In this document: positions 44,316-51,063 of the stretch, piece by piece
Numbering within the stretch: the stretch's first letter is position 1
How the letters are laid out: each line of letters starts with the position of its first letter
Source: Geomonas oryzae
GTDB taxonomy: Bacteria; Desulfobacterota; Desulfuromonadia; Geobacterales; Geobacteraceae
Reading direction: 5' to 3'
DNA: 64,000 nt
NCBI RefSeq assembly: GCF_004117875.1
Contig: NZ_RAHW01000001.1
Coordinates: 124,001 to 188,000, forward strand
Notes under the pieces: model-generated
Database searches by the model: none
Told to the model about the DNA's origin: nothing
Seen by the model: only the letters and a program-made list of their open reading frames with translations
Translations under genes and position numbers: made by a program

Positions 44316-44825
44316 CTAGGACTTGTTGTGGCCCTTGCCGTTGCCGCCGCCGTGTCCGTTACCGCCGCCATGCCCCTTCCCGCCGCCATTGCCGTGGTCG
44401 CTACCGCCAACCTCGCCGCGATCTCCGCCGCGACCGGCGTTACGTCCGGTGAAGTGCAGGTCCCCGTTCTTGAGGGCGTGGAATTCGGCGGAACCCGGTT
44501 TTATCCCCAGTTCCTTGGCGATGGCCCCCCATCCCTTCTTCCGGTTGGGCTGGTAGACGGCAAGGACGGTCTCGGGCGGGCGATGCGCCATCTGGCCGAG
44601 TTGCAGGACCATGAAGGCGTCGGCAGGTTCGTGCACGGTCCGAAGCACGGCCTGGACCTGGGTCACCGGGACGCCGAACTGGGTGCTCAACCCGACGGAA
44701 AAGCCGGGCATGTCGGCCCGGGCCTGTACGTTCACGTTGGAGAGGAAGACTTCAAGTCCGCCCGCAAAGGCGGCAGCTGGGACAAGAAGGGCCACTACCG
44801 CGAGTATGGACAGGATGCGTTTCAT
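44316..44825 (-). CDS. Secreted protein with Gly/His-rich tail
   Basis: A 169-residue exported protein. Signal peptide KRILSILAVVALLVPAAAFAGG; the central part (FGVPVTQVQAVLRTVHEPADAFMVLQLGQMAHRPPETVL, then GWGAIAKELGIKPGSAEFHALK) resembles small exported proteins of unknown function. From residue 125 on it becomes almost entirely Gly, His, Asn and Lys (GGGKGHGGGNGHGGGNGKGH), a possible metal-binding or disordered tail. It is the second gene behind the outer-membrane barrel gene. Function unknown. Confidence 0.75.
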   Translation of the reverse strand: MKRILSILAVVALLVPAAAFAGGLEVFLSNVNVQARADMPGFSVGLSTQFGVPVTQVQAVLRTVHEPADAFMVLQLGQMAHRPPETVLAVYQPNRKKGWGAIAKELGIKPGSAEFHALKNGDLHFTGRNAGRGGDRGEVGGSDHGNGGGKGHGGGNGHGGGNGKGHNKS

Positions 44826-44853
44826 AGATTGCCTCCGATTGTTTTCTGGTCAG

Positions 44854-44894
44854 GATGATCTCCCGCCGGGAGAGGGGACCGGCGGAAGATCATC
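44854..44894. repeat. Strong inverted repeat between envelope genes
   Basis: 16-bp arms GATGATCTCCCGCCGG / CCGGCGGAAGATCATC with one mismatch and a 9-base loop. No T-run follows on either strand, so it may stabilise or process mRNA rather than terminate. Confidence 0.65.
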
Positions 44895-44918
44895 GGGGTT
44901 GCAAGTGACGCGGCTCAA

Positions 44919-45524
44919 TCAGTTGAAGAAATAACGCAGGCCGACGGTCCCGGAAAAGCTCGAGGGATCGAAATCACCGGTGTGGATCCCCTGGTAGGTG
45001 ATGTCTACGTCAGGGGCGAGGACGAACTTGGCGTCCGCGTTGAAGGCGAGATCCTTGGTGAGGAAGTAATCGATGCCTCCCCTCAGGTGGGCGCCTACGG
45101 CGGTGTCTACATGGAGCGAGGCCCCGTCGTAGGGATCGTAATCGGTTACGAGGATGTCGAGCCCCGCTCCGAGGTAGGGGACGAGCTTCCGGCTCTCGGG
45201 GACCCTGATGCGGTACTGGGCTCCCAGGGAGATGTCGGTCACGCCGAAGTCGCCGGTGTCGGATTCGAAACTCGAGTGGGTGGCTTCGAGCTCCATGGCC
45301 CAGTTGCTGTCGATGCCGTAGATGAACCCGCCTCCGCCGACGAAACCGGTGTCGGTCTTGTTGTTACCCCAGCCGAATTCGGCTTCGTTGTCAGCGGGAA
45401 TCTGGAAACCGACCCTGCCGGTGACGCCGACCCGTCCCTTGATGCCTTCCGCCATGGCGGTGCCCGATGCGAGCGCTATGGCCGCAGCGACGAGTCCACA
45501 AACTATCATCTGTTTCATTTTCAT
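44919..45524 (-). CDS. Outer-membrane beta-barrel protein (OmpW/Opa-like)
   Basis: A 201-residue precursor with signal peptide (KQMIVCGLVAAAIALASGTAMAEG). The mature sequence alternates hydrophobic and polar residues in strands (VGVTGRVGFQIPAD, GFVGGGGFIYGIDSNWAMELEATHSSFE, ISLGAQYRIRVP) and ends SGTVGLRYFFN with a C-terminal aromatic, as outer-membrane barrels recognised by BamA do. About eight strands fit an OmpW/OmpA-type small barrel. Start ATG at 45524 with AAGAAAGAG before it. Role unknown. Confidence 0.85.
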   Translation of the reverse strand: MKMKQMIVCGLVAAAIALASGTAMAEGIKGRVGVTGRVGFQIPADNEAEFGWGNNKTDTGFVGGGGFIYGIDSNWAMELEATHSSFESDTGDFGVTDISLGAQYRIRVPESRKLVPYLGAGLDILVTDYDPYDGASLHVDTAVGAHLRGGIDYFLTKDLAFNADAKFVLAPDVDITYQGIHTGDFDPSSFSGTVGLRYFFN

Positions 45525-45598
45525 CTCTTTCTTCTGCCTCCTTGTTTTTGCGTAATTCGCAACGTCCGTTGCCGACGCTGCCGGGGGACGCGTGAAGC

Positions 45599-45714
45599 AA
45601 ATCCCCCTGTCCCCCCTTCGCAAAGGGGGGGACGTGCCGCCTACTGCTCCGCTTCATGGAAACGGTCACACTGCTCCCCCACAATTCCCTGATGAGCCCT
45701 TGCAAAAGGGGGGG
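45599..45714. repeat. Dispersed repeat family, copy 4 (long form)
   Basis: Begins AAATCCCCCTGTCCCCCC and ends CAAAAGGGGGGG; same layout as 42664-42780. Confidence 0.85.
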
Positions 45715-45760
45715 ACGTAGTGCCACTGGGTATGCTTCTTAGGAAAGCACATGTCCCAGA

Positions 45761-46024
45761 TCAAACTAGCTTTCTCTTCCTGATCCTTTCAGAGAAGATC
45801 TTGTCGATCTTCACCCTGTAGTAGAAATTGTGTGACGACATCGCCATGCGGTTATCCAGCAGGAAGTTGTAATAGGAACTCTCCTCTTCCAGCTCGAAAG
45901 TGATCCGGTACTGCTGGATCAGGGTGTCCGAAGTGCTGAGCCGGTCCACCTTGCAATCGGGGAATTCCTCACGAACGATCCGGAGCTCTTCGGGCCCCAG
46001 AATCAGTACATCGGTAAGCTTCAT
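45761..46024 (-). CDS. Small hypothetical protein, paralogue A
   Basis: An 87-residue soluble protein, last gene of the long minus-strand operon. It aligns along most of its length with the next gene upstream: QYRITFELEEESSYYNFLLDNR matches RYRVALKSEDEERYFDFLQDH, and SSHNFYYRVKIDKIFSERI matches TSNRFYFRMKNDQVFAERM. The start overlaps the stop of the upstream gene (ATGA). An alpha/beta fold with a dimer interface is plausible; function unknown. Confidence 0.7.
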   Translation of the reverse strand: MKLTDVLILGPEELRIVREEFPDCKVDRLSTSDTLIQQYRITFELEEESSYYNFLLDNRMAMSSHNFYYRVKIDKIFSERIRKRKLV

Positions 46025-46311
46025 CGCATCCCCCCGCCGCTTCTGACGCCGGCGAGTCTCGCCTTCATCCTTTCCGCAAAAACCTGGTCGTTCTTCATCC
46101 TGAAATAGAACCTGTTCGACGTCATGGCTATGCAGTGGTCCTGGAGGAAATCGAAGTACCGCTCCTCATCCTCGCTTTTGAGGGCGACCCGGTACCGCTG
46201 GAGCATTGCATCCCCCCGCGTCAGTCGCGTGATTTCGCAGGCCGGAAAGGCCCTCGTCAATATGGTCGGTTCGCCCAGGCCGATTATCAGGGTGTCGATG
46301 ATTACGCCCAT
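46021..46311 (-). CDS. Small hypothetical protein, paralogue B
   Basis: A 96-residue soluble protein, paralogous to the next gene. The preferred start is the ATG at 46311 following GGAGGATC; an ATG five codons upstream is part of that site. No signal peptide or membrane segment; basic C-terminus (KARLAGVRSGGGMR). It may be a cytoplasmic partner of the energising module upstream. Confidence 0.7.
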   Translation of the reverse strand: MGVIIDTLIIGLGEPTILTRAFPACEITRLTRGDAMLQRYRVALKSEDEERYFDFLQDHCIAMTSNRFYFRMKNDQVFAERMKARLAGVRSGGGMR

Positions 46312-46353
46312 CTGGTGATCCTCCATTTGGTTTTTTCCAGCGTCGTTCGATTG

Positions 46354-46411
46354 CCCCCCTCCCCTTGCGGGAGGGGTGAGGGGGTGGGGTAAGCGGCTTC
46401 ACCCACCCCCC
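46354..46411. repeat. Second GC-rich repeat family, copy 2
   Basis: Hairpin CCCCTCCCC / GGGAGGGG plus the GCGGCTTCACCCACCCCC block shared with 43944 and 49642 (reversed). Confidence 0.65.
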
Positions 46412-46425
46412 GCCTCCGTCACGCT

Positions 46426-47919
46426 CTAGCGCGCGGGGAGGAAGTCTATCGGGTACAGGATGGTCGTCTTGGGTACCCCGTCCTTGGGCCCGAAGTTGAA
46501 CTTCCTGACCCGGTCCACGATCTGCTCGCAGAACTCGGTTGCGTTGATGTTGGTCGAGTCCACGGAGCAGGCGGAGACCGCGCCGTTCGGCTCGATGGCG
46601 ATCTTCAGCACCATCTTGCCGCGCAGGGTGGGGTCCTTGCGCAACTGGGTGTTGTAGATGCGGTAGAGCGCCGCCTTGTAGCGGTCGAAGAGGATCTGAA
46701 TCTCCTCGTCGGTGCGGGAAGCGCGTGCGTTCGAACTGAGCGGCCTTCCCTCTTTGGCCCCTCCCGCCCCGGCGATGCCGCTTTGCACCTTCGAGAAGCC
46801 CGCGTTGCCGCGCCCAAGCCTACCTTCCTTGCCGGCGCCGACACCACGCCCCACTGCGGCGCCGCCGATCCCTCCGCTGCCGCCGTTACCGACGTTGCGG
46901 CTCACGGCACCGTAACCGCCGCCTCCCGCGCCACCCTGCATCGCCACCAGCGAGCGGCTGGCGACGGCCTGCCCGGCGGCGTTCGCGTTGCTGAGGCGCG
47001 CCTCGGCGCCCAGTTTGGGTACCGGCGTCTCGTCGATCAGGTCCTTGAAGCTGTCCTTGAAGGCAAGCACGCCGGTGTTGCGGGAGCGCGAAGGTGCCGC
47101 GGCCTGTTCCGACGACGCCTGGGCCGGATGTTCCTGCGCGCGCTCTTGCTGCGTCACGGCCTGCTTTTTCTCCGTCTTCTCGACGGCGTTTTCCTTCTTC
47201 GCCTGCTCCTTCTCGGCCTCTTTCTTCTCTTCGCGCGCCTTCTTCGGCGGGACCGGCTTCGGGATCTCCTTGCGCACCATCATCGCAAGCCGCTCCGGCA
47301 CCTCGGCGATGACCGGGTGCACCGGCGGCGGGAGTGTCACCAGCCGGGTGACGATGAAAAGCAGAAGACTCAAAAGCATCGCGGTGGACATGGTGCGGCG
47401 GTAGCGCCGTTCCACCTCGGGCTCGTTGCTCCAGGGCATCACCGGGACGTGCTCCGGCACGCAGAGTTCCCGCTCGACGAGGAATTCCTCCTCGCGCCGC
47501 TCTTCGCGCGCATGCGCGTCGTGGATCGCGTCGTGGAGGCACTCGAGCTCCTCGTGGCGCCGGTCGAGCTGCGCCTTGAGCCCCGCCTTTTTCTCGAGAG
47601 ACCCGCGCATCTCCTCGTCGAACCTGACGACGCTCTCCATGATCTTCGCAAGGCGCGTCTCCGGGTCGCCGACCTCCGGCATCGCCTCCCAGAAGAGACC
47701 GCCGACCTCTAGCTGGGCGAGCCGGTCGAGGGCGTTGCAGGCGTCCCTCAAGGCGTCGAAGCAAAGCCGGTCCGTGGCGGACATGTCGAGCTCCGACTGC
47801 GCCACGCTCATCTGCATCTCGAGGTCGTTGATGGCCGTCTTGGCCTCTTTGACCCTGGCGTTAAGCGGCGCCAGCTCCTGTTCCAGTAACGATGTATTCA
47901 CAGTGCACCCGCTAGGCAT
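46426..47919 (-). CDS. AgmX/TonB-type energy-transducing protein
   Basis: A 497-residue inner-membrane protein: cytoplasmic coiled coil (residues 8-170), one membrane helix near 177-195 (AMLLSLLLFIVTRLVTLP), a Pro/Lys/Glu-rich then Gly-rich periplasmic stretch (GGAGGGGYG, GNGGSGGIGGAAVGRGVG), and a C-terminal AgmX/PglI-like TonB fold (GKMVLKIAIEPNGAVSACSV...FGPKDGVPKTTILYPIDF). The long cytoplasmic N-terminus is unlike ordinary TonB. It overlaps the upstream ExbD gene by eight bases. Likely transmits ExbB/ExbD force to the outer membrane proteins encoded upstream. Confidence 0.83.
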   Translation of the reverse strand: MPSGCTVNTSLLEQELAPLNARVKEAKTAINDLEMQMSVAQSELDMSATDRLCFDALRDACNALDRLAQLEVGGLFWEAMPEVGDPETRLAKIMESVVRFDEEMRGSLEKKAGLKAQLDRRHEELECLHDAIHDAHAREERREEEFLVERELCVPEHVPVMPWSNEPEVERRYRRTMSTAMLLSLLLFIVTRLVTLPPPVHPVIAEVPERLAMMVRKEIPKPVPPKKAREEKKEAEKEQAKKENAVEKTEKKQAVTQQERAQEHPAQASSEQAAAPSRSRNTGVLAFKDSFKDLIDETPVPKLGAEARLSNANAAGQAVASRSLVAMQGGAGGGGYGAVSRNVGNGGSGGIGGAAVGRGVGAGKEGRLGRGNAGFSKVQSGIAGAGGAKEGRPLSSNARASRTDEEIQILFDRYKAALYRIYNTQLRKDPTLRGKMVLKIAIEPNGAVSACSVDSTNINATEFCEQIVDRVRKFNFGPKDGVPKTTILYPIDFLPAR

Positions 47920-48406
47920 GCGAGGCCTTCTGGATGACGGCGAGGGAGATCCTGCCGTAGCCGGAAGCCGTGCAGCTCGTCATTATTTTTTTAAGCACCT
48001 TGAACGGTATGTTCTTGTCCGCGAGAAGGGTGACCTCCCTCGACTCGCTCTCCGCGACCGTCCCTCCGCTTGCGGCGATCCTGCTCTGGATCTCGTTCAG
48101 CTTCTCCGTCACCTCGCGCGCCGTGGCCACCTGGTCGTCGTAGAGCTCGGCGGTTCTCGCCACCGGCTGCCCCTGCACCACGATCGCCTCCGGGGTGACC
48201 GAGACCACCACGGTCCCCCTCGGCTTCGTCTCGACGACGGAGTTCGGGAGGGCAAGGCGTTGTTCGGGCATGTCCCCGTTGAACGAGTGAAAAAGCAGGA
48301 AGAACACCAGCACCGAAAGTACGTCCAGCATCGGTATCAGGTTCAGGAATGCCTGCCTGCGATGGTTGTTGCGTTCCAGCCGCTTCATGCGCCGGCTCTG
48401 TCTCAT
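47912..48406 (-). CDS. ExbD/TolR-family protein 1
   Basis: A 164-residue proton-channel stator subunit: a basic cytoplasmic N-terminus (RQSRRMKRLERNNHRR), one membrane helix LIPMLDVLSVLVFFLLFH with the essential Asp, then a periplasmic domain. It overlaps the second ExbD gene by four bases. Two different ExbD copies after one ExbB match the TolQ-TolR-TolR plan of AglR-AglQ-AglS. Confidence 0.9.
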   Translation of the reverse strand: MRQSRRMKRLERNNHRRQAFLNLIPMLDVLSVLVFFLLFHSFNGDMPEQRLALPNSVVETKPRGTVVVSVTPEAIVVQGQPVARTAELYDDQVATAREVTEKLNEIQSRIAASGGTVAESESREVTLLADKNIPFKVLKKIMTSCTASGYGRISLAVIQKASHA

Positions 48407-48903
48407 GGTGCGTCTCCTATCGATATCTTCGGGAAAAGGGTCACCCTCGCCCCCTGCGTGCTCCCCGGCGCCTTCACCACGGCGCTGCGCACCACGTCCA
48501 TCACCTGGACCAGGTAGTCGTATTCGACCTTGGGCTCCATGAGGACGGTGGCGTCCTCCTTGTCCGGGTACTGGGCCTTGATGCCGCGCATCACCTCGGA
48601 GAGCTTCTCAAGATCGTACTTGTCCCCCTTTTTCGGGATGACGGCCTCGACCGATTTGCCATTGGCGATCTCGAGCCCCGCCTTGCGGACGATCACCTCG
48701 ATGGCGAAGTTCGGCTTGCCGACGGCGGCCGCTCCCGCCCCGGTAGGGACGCTCAGCTCCATGATGGTGATGCTCGTGAAGACCGCGGTGATGAGCAGAA
48801 AGACGACGAGAACGGTGAACACGTCCATCATCGGGGTGAGGTTCAGCACCTCCATGATGTCCATGTCCAGTTCTTCCTTCTGCCTTCTTCTACGTCTTGC
48901 CAT
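48403..48903 (-). CDS. ExbD/TolR-family protein 2
   Basis: A 166-residue ExbD homologue with a basic start (ARRRRRQKEELDMDI), membrane helix NLTPMMDVFTVLVVFLLITAVF with the conserved Asp, and a periplasmic domain ending LFPKISIGDAP. Sequence clearly differs from its neighbour, so the two are not a recent duplication. Confidence 0.92.
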   Translation of the reverse strand: MARRRRRQKEELDMDIMEVLNLTPMMDVFTVLVVFLLITAVFTSITIMELSVPTGAGAAAVGKPNFAIEVIVRKAGLEIANGKSVEAVIPKKGDKYDLEKLSEVMRGIKAQYPDKEDATVLMEPKVEYDYLVQVMDVVRSAVVKAPGSTQGARVTLFPKISIGDAP

Positions 48904-48938
48904 AACCGGCTCCTGTCAGTTTTTTCGTGTGCGGGATC

Positions 48939-49577
48939 TCAGTACGCGCGCTTGGCGAAGGTGGAGATGCTGTTCAGCGCCTTCACCGATACCATCTCCA
49001 GGCTCCCGACGATCTGCCCGGTGGTCGAAGTGAGGCGGGCGTGGATCAGGAGAAGCGGAATGGCGGACATGAGGCCGAAGGCGGTGCAGTTCATCGCCTC
49101 GGAGATGCTCGCGGCAAGGAGCGCCGCCTTTTCGGCCGGGCTCGCGGTGGCGACCGCGGTGAAGGCCGCGATGAGGCCCATGATGGTACCCAGAAGACCG
49201 AAGAGGGTGGCGATGTTCGAGAGAAGTGCCAGGTACGGGGTGCGCTTCTCCAGTTGCGGGATGATCTCCATGAGGCTCTCCTCCATGGCGATCTCGATGT
49301 CCTCGCGCCTTCTCACCGCGCCCTGGCGTGCAAGCCCCATGGAGAGCATCTGCGCTATGGTCGAGCCGTCCTCGTTGACCATGTCGCGCGCCCGGTCGAA
49401 ATCCCCCGCCGCCAGCACCGGCTGCAGTTGATCCCAGGTCTGGCTGTTGTCCTTCTTGACCCGGCTCAGATGGAGCCAGCGCTCCACCGAAATGGCGATC
49501 CCCGCCGCCAGCACCATGAGAATCGGGAACATGAAGAACCCACCCATCTGGAAAAACCTTACGATTGCGTGCATCAC
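48939..49577 (-). CDS. ExbB/TolQ/MotA-family proton channel protein
   Basis: A 212-residue inner-membrane protein with three helices: FQMGGFFMFPILMVLAAGIAISVERWLHL at the N-terminus, and two in the C-terminal half (YLALLSNIATLFGLLGTIMGLIAAF, MNCTAFGLMSAIPLLLIHARLTS) with the family's GLLGTIMG. With the two ExbD proteins it forms a proton-driven motor. GGAGGCAAG precedes the start. Confidence 0.94.
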   Translation of the reverse strand: MMHAIVRFFQMGGFFMFPILMVLAAGIAISVERWLHLSRVKKDNSQTWDQLQPVLAAGDFDRARDMVNEDGSTIAQMLSMGLARQGAVRRREDIEIAMEESLMEIIPQLEKRTPYLALLSNIATLFGLLGTIMGLIAAFTAVATASPAEKAALLAASISEAMNCTAFGLMSAIPLLLIHARLTSTTGQIVGSLEMVSVKALNSISTFAKRAY

Positions 49578-49641
49578 TTGCCTCCTTGCCTGTAGACCCT
49601 CAGGTCGATTGATCCGCTAATTTGCGGTATTTAGTTCTCGT

Positions 49642-49727
49642 GGGGTTGGGGGTGGGTGAAGCCGCAGACAGCGGAAATGATGGCAACTTCCCCCACCCCC
49701 TGCCCCCCTCCCGCAAGGGGAAGGGGA
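49642..49727. repeat. Second GC-rich repeat family, copy 3
   Basis: GGTGGGTGAAGCCGC block and CCCCTCCCGCAAGGGG hairpin, within the operon between the ExbB gene and the small secreted protein gene. Confidence 0.65.
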
Positions 49728-49738
49728 CTTTGCTTTAC

Positions 49739-50158
49739 TTACGGCGCGCCGGAACCCGCCGGGACGTCCGTCTTGCCGGTGCTCACCTCGTAGAAGGCGA
49801 CCTCGCGCCGGAAGACCTCCCGGTCCACCGGGGCCGGGCGCTCGTTCAGGGTCCGCGTGAGACTCGTCTCGGCCCCGAGCTCCGACACCTTCCACGGGAC
49901 GATGAAGAGGGACATGGGCGCTTCCTTGTTGCCTAGGACCGACATCCCCGAGACCATCTTCGGCTCGTCGCCGGGTTCGGCGGCCTTGGCGGGCTCGGCG
50001 GCCTTGGTGGGCTCGGCGGATTTGGCGGGCTCCGCGGGCTTCGCCGTCGCCACGTTGGCGTTCGGGTCGTCGGGCGTCGCCGGTTTGTCGTCCTGCCCAA
50101 GCACGATGGCTACCGGGAAAAGGACCAGGAAAACGAAGAAAATCAGCTTGGGCCACAT
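49739..50158 (-). CDS. Small exported protein of the envelope operon
   Basis: A 139-residue protein with an N-terminal signal peptide or anchor (WPKLIFFVFLVLFPVAIVLGQ), a Pro/Ala/Lys/Glu repeat (AEPAKSAEPTKAAEPAKAAEPGDE), and a C-terminal domain with MSLFIVPWKVSELGAETSLTR. A start at 50311 with 51 extra residues is open, but AAGGAGGAGCGC just before 50158 supports the shorter form. The repeat is probably a flexible periplasmic linker. Function unknown; context says it serves the ExbB/ExbD system. Confidence 0.75.
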   Translation of the reverse strand: MWPKLIFFVFLVLFPVAIVLGQDDKPATPDDPNANVATAKPAEPAKSAEPTKAAEPAKAAEPGDEPKMVSGMSVLGNKEAPMSLFIVPWKVSELGAETSLTRTLNERPAPVDREVFRREVAFYEVSTGKTDVPAGSGAP

Positions 50159-50313
50159 GCGCTCCTCCTTGTGACGGCGATGCCTCAGGCAAAACGTGAT
50201 CTGCCGGTAACGGTGGTGCCTCCATGCCTGAGGGGAGCTACCCGCCTCCTGCATGGAAATCCGCCCCCTTCTTTCTTCGGGAGCGGGAATGTCGGTGTAG
50301 TCGGACTTCATGG

Positions 50314-51063
50314 CTACTGCCCTGCCTCCTTGTGCATCGCGAGGTGACCGGTGCGCCCCTGCAGGTCGGCGATCCATAGCTTCACCTGCTTGTCATCGGG
50401 CATCGCCTTGCTGTAGGCCTCGTAGTGGGCCTGCGCGCAGGAGAAGTCCTTCAGGTACAGGTCGCAGAGAATGGCGAGGTTGCGCTCAACCGGGTGGTAC
50501 TCGGGGAACAGGGCGAGCGACTTTTCGTAGACCTGCCGGGCTTCGGCAAAGCGCCCCGCCTTGCGCAGTTGGAGGGCGTACTCGTTGCTCGCGGCCGGGT
50601 GGCCGGGGACGGCCTGGAGCGCAGCCTTCAGGTGCGGCTCGGCCAGTTCCGGCTTTTTCAGTGCGGCGTAGGCCTTGGCCGCGTTGATGCGCGGGGCGGT
50701 GAGCGAGGGTGCCGCGGCGATCACCTTTTCGAGGAGTTCCGCGCTCTTTTGGTATTCACCATCCTTCAGCAGGGCGGTCCCCTTCTCGAAATCGCGGCGC
50801 GCCTCGGAACCGACCGGGGCGGGCTCGCTGATGACGAAGCCGGTTTTCTCACCGGAGAGGCGTATGACCGACGGGGTCGCCGGTACGGCCGCCGGGGCCG
50901 GGGCGGCGGCTGCGGCCGCGGCGGCGGGCTTCTCCACTCCCGCGCCCTTCACGCCCCCTCCCGTCACGCAACCGGCAAGGGCCAGAAGGGCTGCGCCCAG
51001 GAGGAGCCGACCGGTACTGCTCGCTATCGCTGCGCGTGAACACGTTTCAGGCTGTCGCTTCAT
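50314..51063 (-). CDS. TPR lipoprotein (short)
   Basis: A 249-residue lipoprotein precursor (lipobox ALAGC, Cys at residue 32), an Ala/Pro-rich linker, and about four TPR repeats (GTALLKDGEYQKSAELLEKVIAAAPSLTAPRINAAKAYAALKKPELAEPHLK and following). TPR lipoproteins act as periplasmic scaffolds. The start overlaps the stop of the upstream 1067-residue protein (ATGA). Confidence 0.88.
   Translation of the reverse strand: MKRQPETCSRAAIASSTGRLLLGAALLALAGCVTGGGVKGAGVEKPAAAAAAAAPAPAAVPATPSVIRLSGEKTGFVISEPAPVGSEARRDFEKGTALLKDGEYQKSAELLEKVIAAAPSLTAPRINAAKAYAALKKPELAEPHLKAALQAVPGHPAASNEYALQLRKAGRFAEARQVYEKSLALFPEYHPVERNLAILCDLYLKDFSCAQAHYEAYSKAMPDDKQVKLWIADLQGRTGHLAMHKEAGQ

Noticed and set aside
50159..50311. 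N-terminal extension of the small exported protein, beginning MKSDYTDIP
   Set aside because: The extension reads through an imperfect inverted repeat and would bury the signal sequence; AAGGAGGAGCGC supports the later start.
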